Assembly: GCA_029580855.1 (NCBI GenBank)
Contig: JAKPQH010000180.1
Coordinates: forward strand, 23,611-87,610
DNA length: 64,000 nt
Direction of reading: 5' to 3'
Source of the DNA: a bacterium
GTDB lineage: Bacteria > Methylomirabilota > Methylomirabilia > Methylomirabilales > 2-02-FULL-66-22
The translations under genes and the position numbers were made by a program. A model generated the notes under the pieces. It did not search any database and was not told where the DNA came from. It saw only the letters and a list, made by a program, of their open reading frames with translations. Positions within the stretch are counted from its first letter, which is position 1. The number at the start of each line of letters is the position of its first letter. Below, piece after piece: positions 35,257-42,750 of the stretch.

Positions 35257-35287
35257 CTTATCCTCGACCCCCACCCGTGATTGTCAA
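35257..35287 (-). promoter_or_regulatory. promoter of the phosphorelay operon
   Basis: Minus strand TTGACA (35287-35282) followed by GATAAG (35262-35257) after a 19-base spacer. The spacing is longer than ideal. Predicted start of transcription is about 50 bases before the ATG at 35200. Confidence 0.4.
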
Positions 35288-35411
35288 GAAAATTCACCGA
35301 AGACGACCCCTTCGTGCACCAAGCGCGGCGCCGTTCCCCCGCCCCGGGGCGCGACCCTGGCGGCCGCCGCCGGCCGCTCGCACAGCGGAGCGAACAAGGC
35401 GAACAACGGTC

Positions 35412-35449
35412 TTGCGTTCGACGATGAGACTTGCGAGAATGACGCGTCA
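35412..35449 (+). promoter_or_regulatory. candidate nikR promoter with palindromic operator
   Basis: TTGCGT (35412-35417), a 17-base spacer and GAGAAT (35435-35440) form a moderate promoter. A perfect 10-base palindrome TGACGCGTCA (35440-35449) covers the expected start of transcription, 17 bases before the nikR ATG. It is a plausible autoregulatory site, but it is not the long spaced dyad of the E. coli nik operator. Confidence 0.35.
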
Positions 35450-35465
35450 CCCGGAGGGTCGCGGC

Positions 35466-35885
35466 ATGGCGGTGATCACCCGATTCGGCGTGTCGCTGGA
35501 AGAAACGCTCCTCGAGCAGTTCGACCGGCTGATCCATCGCAAGGGGTACACCAACCGGTCCGAGGCGCTGCGGGATCTGATCCGCGAGAGCCTCGTCCGG
35601 GAGCAGTGGGATCTCGGCACCGCCGAAACGGTCGGTACCTTGACCCTGGTGTACAACCACGAGGTACGGGAGCTGGCCGACAAGCTGACCGACCTGCAGC
35701 ACGAGTATTACCGGACCATCGTGTCGACTTTGCACGTGCATCTGGACCCCCATCACTGCCTGGAGGTGCTGGTGCTGCGCGGCAGAGCCAACGAGCTGAA
35801 GACCATCGCCGACCGCCTCATCGGCACGCGGGGGGTCAAGCACGGCACGTTTTCCGCCACCGCGGAGGGCCGGGTGCTGGGGTGA
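35466..35885 (+). CDS. nikR: nickel-responsive regulator NikR
   Basis: Ribbon-helix-helix repressor of 139 aa. The RHH domain is residues 1-45 (VITRFGVSLEETLLEQFDRLI, then YTNRSEALRDLIRE). The ACT-like nickel-binding domain follows. The square-planar nickel ligands are all there: His79, His90, His92 and Cys98 (E. coli His76, His87, His89, Cys95). The start is the ATG at 35466, with GGAGG 8 bases before it; an in-frame extension upstream is not NikR-like. It is followed by the cbiMQO uptake genes, which it very likely represses when nickel is abundant. Confidence 0.94.
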   Translation: MAVITRFGVSLEETLLEQFDRLIHRKGYTNRSEALRDLIRESLVREQWDLGTAETVGTLTLVYNHEVRELADKLTDLQHEYYRTIVSTLHVHLDPHHCLEVLVLRGRANELKTIADRLIGTRGVKHGTFSATAEGRVLG

Positions 35886-35900
35886 TTTTTTTTGGACCGA

Positions 35901-35911
35901 TCGTGGCACGA
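35901..35911 (+). promoter_or_regulatory. palindrome upstream of cbiM, candidate NikR operator
   Basis: TCGTG-G-CACGA is a perfect inverted repeat. A -10-like TAATAT sits at 35924-35929, so the palindrome overlaps the expected -35 region. The 87-base gap between nikR and cbiM holds nothing else; there is no room for a cobalamin riboswitch. Confidence 0.35.
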
Positions 35912-35972
35912 AACGTCGCCGGATAATATCGCGCCGACAACACCGTTGCTCGCGCCTCAGGAGGAAGATCCG

Positions 35973-37034
35973 ATGCACATGGCAGACGCTTTGATATCCC
36001 CCGTCGTTGGCGGCACCATGTGGGCGGCCACCGCCGGGCTCACCGCCTACAGCGCCCGGAAGCTGAAGCAGGAGATCGACGACCGAAAGGTGCCCCTCAT
36101 GGGGGTCCTCGGCGCGTTTGTTTTTTCCGCCCAGATGATCAACTTCACCATCCCCGCCACCGGTTCGAGCGGCCACCTCGGCGGCGGCATGATCCTCTCC
36201 ATTCTCCTGGGACCCCACGCCGCCTTTCTTGTCATGGCCTCCATCCTCACCGTCCAAGCCCTTTTCTTTGCGGATGGCGGGCTGCTGGCCCTCGGGTGCA
36301 ACATCTTCAATCTGGGTTTCTTTCCCTGTTTTGTGGCCTACCCGCTGATCTACAAACCCATCGCGGGCGGGAAGCCGGCGGAGGGCCGCATCTTTTCCGC
36401 CGCCTCGGTGTCCGCTGTTCTCGGGCTGCAGATGGGGGCCTTCGCGGTGGTCCTGGAGACCCTGTTTTCGGGCCTGACGGCGCTGCCGTTCGGAACCTTT
36501 GTGCTCCTCATGCAGCCCATCCACCTTGCCATTGGGATCGTCGAGGGTGTGGTCACCGCGCTGGTGGTGATCTTCGTGTGGAAGGCTCGCCCCGAGATCG
36601 TGGAGATGGCGGATCGGTCGCCGGCCGTGGCGGCCGGCTCGATGCGGGGAGTGCTCGCGGGACTCTTGGCGCTCGCGATGGTCACCGGCGGCGCCCTCTC
36701 CTGGTTTGCGTCCGCCTACCCCGACGGGCTCGAGTGGGCCATGCTCGGAACCTCTGGCAAAGAAGAGTTGGAGGCCCCGGAGGGTGGGGTGCACTCGTGG
36801 CTCGCCTACATCCAACAGAAGATAGCTTTTCTGCCCGACTACGCGTTCAAGACGGAAGAGACCCAGGCGGCGTCGAAGGAGGGGCCGGGACACGAGGCGG
36901 CAGCGTCCGCCGCCACGGAGAGTTGGCCGGCGGTGAGCGCCGGCACCTCCGTCGCGGGGGTCGTCGGTTCCGGAATCACGCTGGCGGTGGCGGGACTCAT
37001 CGGCCTCGGGCTGAAACGGCGACGGCGCGGGTGA
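35973..37034 (+). CDS. cbiM: nickel/cobalt ECF transporter S-component CbiM/NikM with fused PDGLE domain
   Basis: Membrane substrate-capture protein, 353 aa. It starts MHMADALISP, where the N-terminal Met-His-Met coordinates the metal in this family; that fixes the start at 35973, preceded by AGGAGGAAG. About seven helices of the CbiM domain (GHLGGGMILSILLGPHAAFLVM) cover residues 1-210. A C-terminal CbiN/NikN-like PDGLE module follows (YPDGLEWAML near 250, last helix at about 325-345). It is thus the fused NikMN type. Linkage to nikR points to nickel rather than cobalt. Confidence 0.92.
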   Translation: MHMADALISPVVGGTMWAATAGLTAYSARKLKQEIDDRKVPLMGVLGAFVFSAQMINFTIPATGSSGHLGGGMILSILLGPHAAFLVMASILTVQALFFADGGLLALGCNIFNLGFFPCFVAYPLIYKPIAGGKPAEGRIFSAASVSAVLGLQMGAFAVVLETLFSGLTALPFGTFVLLMQPIHLAIGIVEGVVTALVVIFVWKARPEIVEMADRSPAVAAGSMRGVLAGLLALAMVTGGALSWFASAYPDGLEWAMLGTSGKEELEAPEGGVHSWLAYIQQKIAFLPDYAFKTEETQAASKEGPGHEAAASAATESWPAVSAGTSVAGVVGSGITLAVAGLIGLGLKRRRRG

Positions 37035-37121
37035 TTGCGGCCGCGACACCCCCTGGGATCCGAACAGGCGTGCGCAGGATCGCATCGGCTGCCTGCCCGT
37101 CGCTTCGCGGAGAAACGCACC

Positions 37122-37934
37122 GTGGCCTCTCCGGGCGCCTCGGCATTGGACATTCGCTATCTGGACATCATCTCCTCCCGGGACACCTGCATTCACCGGG
37201 CGGACCCGAGGGCAAAACTCCTCGCCACGCTTGCCTACATCGTTACGGTCGCCTCCTTCGACAGATACACGGTCACCGGGCTTGTCCCCTTCGTCATCTA
37301 CCCCGTCGTCCTTGTCGCGCTCGGGGGTGTGCCCGCCGCCTATCTTGCGAGAAAGGTGATCCTCGCCGCCCCCTTCGCCTTCTGCATCGGGATCTTCAAT
37401 CCCCTCTTCGACCGGGCGGTGCTCCTACACGTGGGGCCGGTGCCGATCTCCGGCGGCTGGCTGTCGTTCGTTTCCATCCTGCTTCGTTTCATGCTCACGG
37501 TGACCGCGGCACTCCTCCTCGTTGCCACCACGGGGTTCAACGGGGTCTGTCTTGCGCTGGAAAAGCTCGGGGCGCCAAAAGCGTTCGTCGTCCAACTCCT
37601 CTTTCTCTATCGGTACCTCTTTGTCCTGGTGGATGAGGCAACGCGACTGACGAGGGCGCGGGCCCTGCGCGCTTTCGATGGCCGGGGAATGGGGATCCGC
37701 GTCTTCGGTTCGTTGGCGGGGCAACTGCTCCTGCGCTCGATGGACCGGGCACGCCGGATTCATCTCGCCATGCTGTGCCGCGGCTTCGACGGCGAGGTCC
37801 GTCACGCCGGGTCGCTGCGATTTTCCGCAGGGGACCTGGCCTACACGCTGGGATGGTCGGCGCTCTTCGCACTCTTGCGGACGTACGATGTGCCGCAGAT
37901 CGCGGGAAGGCTGGTTGTGGGATTGGCAGGATGA
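37122..37934 (+). CDS. cbiQ: ECF transporter membrane subunit CbiQ/NikQ
   Basis: T-component of the nickel/cobalt ECF transporter, 270 aa with about five to six helices. The two cytoplasmic coupling motifs are visible: RARALRAFDGRG near 185-200 and a second Ala-Arg-Gly type stretch, HLAMLCRGFDGEV near 222-235, which contact the ATPase. I prefer the GTG at 37122, preceded by GGAG; a TTG at 37035 would add 29 poorly conserved residues. The stop overlaps the cbiO ATG by 4 bases. Confidence 0.9.
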   Translation: MASPGASALDIRYLDIISSRDTCIHRADPRAKLLATLAYIVTVASFDRYTVTGLVPFVIYPVVLVALGGVPAAYLARKVILAAPFAFCIGIFNPLFDRAVLLHVGPVPISGGWLSFVSILLRFMLTVTAALLLVATTGFNGVCLALEKLGAPKAFVVQLLFLYRYLFVLVDEATRLTRARALRAFDGRGMGIRVFGSLAGQLLLRSMDRARRIHLAMLCRGFDGEVRHAGSLRFSAGDLAYTLGWSALFALLRTYDVPQIAGRLVVGLAG

Positions 37935-38695
37935 GTCATCACATCGTCGAGGTCGCGGATCTCCACCACACGTATCCCGACGGCACCGTGGCCCTCCGCG
38001 GTCTGTCCTTTCGTATCGTCCACGGCGAAGCCGTCGCCGTGGTCGGCGCCAATGGCGCCGGCAAGTCCACGCTCCTTCTCCACCTGAACGGGTGCCTGGC
38101 TCCCATGGCCGGCACGGTTCGGATCGGGGATACCCCCCTCACCCGGAAGACGCTCCCGCACGTGAGGCGGACGGTGGGCATGGTGTTCCAAGACCCCGAC
38201 GACCAGCTCTTCATGCCGCTGGTTTACGACGATGTGGCCTTCGGCCCCCTCAACCTGGGTCTCCCCCGCGCGGATGTAGAACGGAGAGTCATGAGCGCCC
38301 TCGCGACGGTCGGTGCCGCCCACCTCAGGGACCGACCGTCCCACCGGCTCTCGGTCGGGGAGAAGCGCGCCGTGGCCATCGCCACGGTGTTGGCCATGTC
38401 GCCCAGCATCCTCGTGATGGATGAGCCGACGTCCAGTCTCGATCCCCGCACGAGGCGCCAGGTCATCCAACTGCTGGCAGGCTTCGCACACACCAAGATC
38501 ATTGCAACCCACGACCTCGACATGGCGCTGGACGTCTGTTCGCGGGCGATGGTCCTGGAAGCCGGACGCGTGGTGGCGGATGGTCCGGCTGGCCAGATTT
38601 TGACGGATGAGGCGCTTCTCCAGTCAAGCCATCTGGAGAGACCGCTGCGATTGCAGGGGTGTCCGGTGTGCTCCGCCGCGCGGCAGACGAGATGA
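37931..38695 (+). CDS. cbiO: ECF transporter ATP-binding subunit CbiO/NikO
   Basis: ATPase of 254 aa. Walker A is GANGAGKS at 39-46, Q-loop FQDPDDQLF, signature LSVGEKRAVAIA (the usual second Gly replaced by Val), Walker B ILVMDEPTSSLDP and switch His (IIATHDLDM). The C-terminal CxxC-like CPVCSAARQ tail is unusual. ATG overlapping the cbiQ stop. Completes the nikR-cbiM-cbiQ-cbiO operon, the only plus-strand transcription unit in the window. Confidence 0.93.
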   Translation: MSHHIVEVADLHHTYPDGTVALRGLSFRIVHGEAVAVVGANGAGKSTLLLHLNGCLAPMAGTVRIGDTPLTRKTLPHVRRTVGMVFQDPDDQLFMPLVYDDVAFGPLNLGLPRADVERRVMSALATVGAAHLRDRPSHRLSVGEKRAVAIATVLAMSPSILVMDEPTSSLDPRTRRQVIQLLAGFAHTKIIATHDLDMALDVCSRAMVLEAGRVVADGPAGQILTDEALLQSSHLERPLRLQGCPVCSAARQTR

Positions 38696-38697
38696 CT

Positions 38698-38716
38698 CGG
38701 GATTGGCCCCGTTTTT
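38698..38716 (+). terminator. short rho-independent terminator after cbiO
   Basis: A 4-bp stem CGGG/CCCG with a 6-base loop (38698-38711) followed at once by five T residues (38712-38716), starting 2 bases after the cbiO stop. Small but correctly shaped and placed between convergent genes. Confidence 0.4.
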
Positions 38717-38754
38717 CGACGACGCCGGCTGAGCCACATGTACCGCCCACCGGT

Positions 38755-39054
38755 TCACATGCGCCGGATCCACTCCTCCTCTTCGTCGTTCTCGGCATCG
38801 TTGATCACCTGGCCGAATCCCGGCACCTCGTGCCGCAGGAACCGCTGCACTCCCAACTGGAGCGTCTGCTGGGCACCGGGTCAGCCGTGGCAGGCGCCCT
38901 TCAGCCGGACCCGCGCATCGCGTCCCTCCACGGCGACCAGCTCGATGTCGCCGCCATCCGCCTGTAGCGCCGGACGGACCTTGGCCAAGGCGGCCTCGAT
39001 CTGATGCGCAAACTCTCCGGCTGATCCCGTCGTTTCCCCTTGCACAGACTCCAT
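38755..39054 (-). CDS. NifU-like Fe-S scaffold protein, probable selenoprotein (CxxU)
   Basis: Reading from the ATG at 39054 (AAGGAGGAG upstream) gives a NifU C-terminal domain (IEAALAKVRPALQADGGDIELVAVEG) up to GACHG at residue 57. Then comes an in-frame TGA (38883-38881) exactly where the second cysteine of the CxxC cluster-binding motif should be. The frame then continues as a good NifU domain (PGAQQTLQLGVQRFLRHEVPG) to a second TGA, 99 aa in total. Cys55-His-Gly-Sec58 would replace CxxC. A bacterial SECIS-like hairpin follows the TGA. No selenocysteine genes are in the window. The alternative is a nonsense mutation in nifU. Confidence 0.78.
38844..38869 (-). promoter_or_regulatory. bacterial SECIS-like hairpin in the NifU-like gene
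   Basis: The RNA downstream of the in-frame UGA folds as CGCUCC / GGAGUG (38864-38859 with 38853-38848, one G-U pair), closed by the five-base loop AGUUG. Below it the stem extends, after a bulged A and one A-A mismatch, through G-C and GC/GC pairs. The loop begins 23 bases after the UGA and has G at its second position, both as in known bSECIS elements. Confidence 0.6.
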
Positions 39055-39123
39055 CGGCACTCCTCCTTGCACCTGCGGGACCCATACCAGAATCCCGCAA
39101 CCATGACCGATATCGACAACCGT

Positions 39124-40488
39124 TCAGCGTGCGCCCACCGATCGCCGCTCGCCCGGCCCGGCCCCCTGCCCCGACGGCGCGTGCGGCGGCGCCAATTCCA
39201 GCCGCGCCCAGAGCGGCCCTACCTCGGCCCAGGCTCTGCCGAGACGCTTCTGCCTTGCCATGTCTCGCTCGAGCGCGAGAAGCGCGTTCGCCACCTCGTT
39301 GCGTCCAACCTCGGATCGCCGGGCCGCCCGCGGCGTTCCGTCCGACAGGAGGCTACACGGTGTGTCCGGCCAGGAGTCGAGCATCCGACGGACGAACGCC
39401 GTCCCGGCGGGAGCCTGGGCCGGCCGCTCCGGCGGCTCGCTCGCCGCTGCCCGGGGCGGTGCGGTCTCCGCGGGCACCCGCTCCACCAGACCCCGAAGAC
39501 ACGCCTCCAGGAACTCCGCGAGTTTCGCCAGGTCTTCGGTCGTCTCGGCGCCGACCTCGATCTCCCCCGGGCGAACCACGACCGACCCCACAGCCACCGC
39601 ATGTGTGCGGTCCACCCACACGTAACGACGCCCCCCCTCGTCCTCCGCGGTAAACTCCAGCGCCGGCTGGCGGGCCAGCGCCGCACGGATTCTCGGCGCC
39701 GCGACGGCGCGGTACCGCACCCGTCCGGCCGCGAAGGGCGTCCATCGGCACGTCCGGTGGGCGCGCCCGCCCAACTCGCGCCCTCGATCGAGGAAAAAGT
39801 GGTGGTAGAGGTGCGCCGCGCCGTCGACGTAGTCCTCAAACGAGACATGGCGTCCCGGTCGCGACACACCGTAGGCCGCCCGCAGGTACGCCAGCAGCTC
39901 GCCCCCGCTGCCGGACGGAAACCGGAGCAGGCTGAGTCCGGGCCGCCGGACCCGGCCAAATGGGAGCAGCCGGCCAACACAGACATCCGCGCGGATCAGC
40001 CCCTCGGGCAAACCGATACCGCCCGAGACCGACTCGGATCCGGTCAGCAGGTCTTTCACCGGCATGCCTCTCGGTCCGGGCGGTTCCATGATCTGAAAAG
40101 CGCGGGTGGGCGTCACCAGCATGGCGAAGAGCAGCTGTTCCTCCCGCAGGCTCAAGCCGGCCGCTGCGTCGGCGAACTCACCGAGCAGCGGGCCGACCCG
40201 CTTGGGCGCAACGTAATCGTGGAGAAACCACTCGTTGAAGCAGGCGTCGCCGCCCGCGCCGCGGCCGGGCGCAGCGCCCTTGGCCACGTCGGATTTCCAG
40301 AACAACTCCCCCGCCCGGGCCGCCAGCCGCCGCAACTCGCGCGATGCGCTGAACGCGGCCAGCCGTGCCGCCAGACGCCGGAATGCCTCTTCCCACGGCA
40401 GACAGCACTCGGCCAGTGCGCGCCCGCTCCCGCACATACAGAGCGCGTGCCGTTGGAGTCGCGGACCCGCCACCCTCACCCACCTCAT
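39124..40488 (-). CDS. SEC-C motif protein of unknown function
   Basis: 454 aa. A SEC-C zinc motif is at the N-terminus: Cys17, Cys19, Cys28 and Cys29 in CMCGSGRALAECC, the zinc knuckle also found at the end of SecA. The rest is a soluble protein rich in Arg, Ala and Gly with no domain I recognise; FEDYVDGAAHLYHHFFLDRG and YVWVDRTHAVAVGSVVV are distinctive stretches. I use the ATG at 40488 because the frame upstream is low-complexity and overlaps the preceding membrane-protein gene shadow. Last gene of the leftward run that begins at 50074. Confidence 0.75.
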   Translation of the reverse strand: MRWVRVAGPRLQRHALCMCGSGRALAECCLPWEEAFRRLAARLAAFSASRELRRLAARAGELFWKSDVAKGAAPGRGAGGDACFNEWFLHDYVAPKRVGPLLGEFADAAAGLSLREEQLLFAMLVTPTRAFQIMEPPGPRGMPVKDLLTGSESVSGGIGLPEGLIRADVCVGRLLPFGRVRRPGLSLLRFPSGSGGELLAYLRAAYGVSRPGRHVSFEDYVDGAAHLYHHFFLDRGRELGGRAHRTCRWTPFAAGRVRYRAVAAPRIRAALARQPALEFTAEDEGGRRYVWVDRTHAVAVGSVVVRPGEIEVGAETTEDLAKLAEFLEACLRGLVERVPAETAPPRAAASEPPERPAQAPAGTAFVRRMLDSWPDTPCSLLSDGTPRAARRSEVGRNEVANALLALERDMARQKRLGRAWAEVGPLWARLELAPPHAPSGQGAGPGERRSVGAR

Positions 40489-40528
40489 CCCGACGCAGAT
40501 CGGCGCCGCGCCGGAACGCGTCGGTCTG

Positions 40529-41074
40529 TCATCGTTCCCGGGGCGAGACACCCGGGATCCGGGACGCACAGGCGCCGATGGCCTCGGCGACCGCCAGCCC
40601 AACGCCGACGCCAAGCACGACGCCGACGGCGAGGTACGCCGGCAGCCCCGGAAGCGTGGTCCACCAAAGCGCGGACAGCGCCCGGAGGAAGGCCGGACCG
40701 AACCGCTCGCCCACCGGGCCCCCCAGCTGGTCTATCGCCCAGCGGACGGCCAGCAGCACCACGCCCACGCCTCCGGCGCACGCGCCCCCCACCGCCCCCC
40801 AACGGAACCCCACCCAGCGGAGGCTCTGCCGGCTCAGCACCGCGCCGCCGAATCGGTGCTGAAACCATGTGAGCCCCGCGACCAGGCAGAGGCCTGCGCC
40901 GATCAGCGCCGCCAGCGCCATGGCGGTGCGGTCCGTCCCGCGGTAGCGCTTGAGGAAAACGCCGAGTCCGATGAACGTCGGGGTCGCCAGCAGTACCACG
41001 ACCGGCCACAACCGCGGGATGCGTACGACCGCCCCGGCCTGCGCCGCTTCGCGTGCGTGCGCTTGGTTCCGCAT
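40529..41074 (-). CDS. hypothetical membrane protein
   Basis: 181 aa with probably four membrane helices: about 23-41, 51-70, 93-112 and 140-166 (PAYLAVGVVLGVGVGLAVAEAI). I do not recognise the family. Start ATG at 41074; the open frame continues far upstream but that part overlaps sfsA and is a shadow. SfsA ends 35 bases upstream and the SEC-C gene follows 40 bases downstream. Confidence 0.7.
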   Translation of the reverse strand: MRNQAHAREAAQAGAVVRIPRLWPVVVLLATPTFIGLGVFLKRYRGTDRTAMALAALIGAGLCLVAGLTWFQHRFGGAVLSRQSLRWVGFRWGAVGGACAGGVGVVLLAVRWAIDQLGGPVGERFGPAFLRALSALWWTTLPGLPAYLAVGVVLGVGVGLAVAEAIGACASRIPGVSPRER

Positions 41075-41109
41075 CACCCGCCTACCGTAGTCGTCCGACG
41101 GCACCGGTG

Positions 41110-41877
41110 TCAACTGCTTTCCGGAACCCGACAGGAATCCCCGACGGGCCGCGACCCCGGTGAGAACCGAACGGGAACGCAGCGGTCGAGCCACACCCCC
41201 CGTCGGGTCACGGCGCACGTCATGGCGCGGACGCGCACCCCGGCCCGCGCGGCGCGTCTCAACGCGCCGGCAAACCCGGGGTCGGTGTCGTGGTTGGGGG
41301 CGAACGCGACGGCGTCCCCCCGCTGAATCACGAACAGCACCGCCGCCTCCAGTCCGCGCCGACGTGCGGCGACCAGGTGGGCAAGGTGGGCCCGGCCGCG
41401 GGTCGTGGGCGCATCGGGAAACAACGCCACACCGCGCTCGACCAGGGTCACCGATTTGACCTCGACCAGACCGCACCGCGGGCCTCGCGCGACCAAGAAG
41501 TCCGCTCGCCGTCGCCCCATGACCGGCTCGCGTCGCAGGAATCGAGCGTCCCGATACCCCGGGACGGCGCCCCGCCGCAAGCCTGCCTCGATGAGCGCAT
41601 TGGGCAAGTGGGAGTCCACCGAGACGTACCCGTGCGCCCAGCGGACGAGGGCCAACGTGAATCGTGTCCGACGTTCTTCGCCTCCGGCGGGCTCGAGCAG
41701 CACCGCGCGGCCGGGGGTCAAAAGCTCGCGTAGGCGTCCGGAGTTCCGCACATGGACGCGCTCCTCCCGCCCGTGCACGCGGACCAGGGCCGCAAAGCGG
41801 TTCAGACGTCGGAGGAACTGCCCGACCACCAAGGGCGTCCGGAACCGGACGCGGGCCACCGATCGCGCGCGAGACAT
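41110..41877 (-). CDS. sfsA: SfsA family nuclease-like protein
   Basis: 255 aa. Family hallmarks are visible: RLNRFAALVRVHGREERVHVRNSGRLRELLTPG near 24-56 and the PD-(D/E)xK-type core with ADFLV and LVEVKSVTLVERGVALFPDAPTTRG. Glu/Lys of VEVKS are the likely nuclease residues. E. coli SfsA was named for sugar-fermentation stimulation and binds DNA. It starts 1 base after the stop of the upstream permease gene, so it is the tail of the transporter operon. Confidence 0.9.
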   Translation of the reverse strand: MSRARSVARVRFRTPLVVGQFLRRLNRFAALVRVHGREERVHVRNSGRLRELLTPGRAVLLEPAGGEERRTRFTLALVRWAHGYVSVDSHLPNALIEAGLRRGAVPGYRDARFLRREPVMGRRRADFLVARGPRCGLVEVKSVTLVERGVALFPDAPTTRGRAHLAHLVAARRRGLEAAVLFVIQRGDAVAFAPNHDTDPGFAGALRRAARAGVRVRAMTCAVTRRGVWLDRCVPVRFSPGSRPVGDSCRVPESS

Positions 41878-42747
41878 CTACCCTTTGGCTCCGGTGGAGG
41901 TCACGCTCTGGACGTAGTATTTCTGGAGGAGGAAGAACAGGATTACGATGGGAAGGGTGGCCAGCACGGAGCCGGCCAGGAGGCGCCCCCAGTAGGTGAT
42001 GAACTCCGTCATGTACTTGGTGAGGGCGACCTGGATGACCGTCAACTCGAGGGATGATGTGGCCACCAGCGGCCAGAAGAACGCGTCCCATTGGCGAAGG
42101 AACAACAAAAGGCTCGCGGTGATCAGCGCGGGCTTCACGTTGGGAAGGGCGATCCGCCAGTAAAGATCCCACCATGTGGCGCCGTCCACCCGGCCCGCCT
42201 CGAACATGTCCTTGGGGAGCTTCGCCATGAACTGGCGGATCAGAAAGATCGAGAAGGCGTCGGGAACCGCGGGGAGGATCAGCGCTCGGTAGGTGTCCAG
42301 CCACCCCATCGAGCGGACCACCAGGTACAACGGCAGGACGATGACCTCGAAGGGGACCATAAAGGTGACGAGCACCAAGCCGAAGAGCAGCTTCTGTCCG
42401 CGGAAGACAAACCGGGCGAACCCGAAGGCCGCCAGGGAATTCACAAATAGTCCCAGAACGATCGTGCTGCCGGCGACGAACACGCTGTTCCCGAAGAAAC
42501 GGGCGAAGCGATCCTCGAACAGGATCTCGCGGAAATTCTGGAGCGTGCCGCCGATGGGCAGCAGGGTCTTCCACGAGAGGCGCGTCGTGTACCGGAAGAT
42601 CTCGTCGTCCAAGCGAAGCGACGAGGTGATGGCCCAGATCAACGGGATCGCCGAGAGCAGCGCGATGCCGGCCAGCGCGCCATAGAAGAGGCCGCGCCCC
42701 AGGAGGCGGGCGGCGACGCGGCGTGGTGGTCCGGCCGGAGCAGCCAT
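41878..42747 (-). CDS. ABC sugar-type permease (MalG family), set A
   Basis: 289 aa, six membrane helices. The EAA loop that contacts the ATPase is EAGRVDGATWWDLYWRIALPNVKPA, at about residues 186-210. MalG/UgpE-like. With the MalF-type permease just upstream it forms the channel for the binding protein at 43640-44929. This set has no ATPase gene of its own. The substrate is unknown; carbohydrate uptake 1 family members carry sugars, glycerol phosphate or nucleoside-like compounds. Confidence 0.92.
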   Translation of the reverse strand: MAAPAGPPRRVAARLLGRGLFYGALAGIALLSAIPLIWAITSSLRLDDEIFRYTTRLSWKTLLPIGGTLQNFREILFEDRFARFFGNSVFVAGSTIVLGLFVNSLAAFGFARFVFRGQKLLFGLVLVTFMVPFEVIVLPLYLVVRSMGWLDTYRALILPAVPDAFSIFLIRQFMAKLPKDMFEAGRVDGATWWDLYWRIALPNVKPALITASLLLFLRQWDAFFWPLVATSSLELTVIQVALTKYMTEFITYWGRLLAGSVLATLPIVILFFLLQKYYVQSVTSTGAKG

Positions 42748-42750
42748 GGA

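Noticed and set aside
35904..35920. Sigma-54 promoter (TGGCACG followed by GC) upstream of cbiM
   Set aside because: The GG and GC elements are 11 bases apart instead of 10 and the TTGC part is absent.
35886..35972. Cobalamin riboswitch before cbiM
   Set aside because: The gap is only 87 bases, too short for the aptamer, and no B12-box-like sequence is seen; NikR explains regulation.
35049..37196. Open frame of about 715 codons on the minus strand opposite nikR-cbiM
   Set aside because: Shadow frame of the clearly coding plus-strand nickel genes; its product is low-complexity with no domain.
38881..39072. Stand-alone 63-codon protein ending GACHG
   Set aside because: It is only the N-terminal part of the NifU domain; the frame after the TGA continues the family sequence, so read-through is favoured over a truncated protein.
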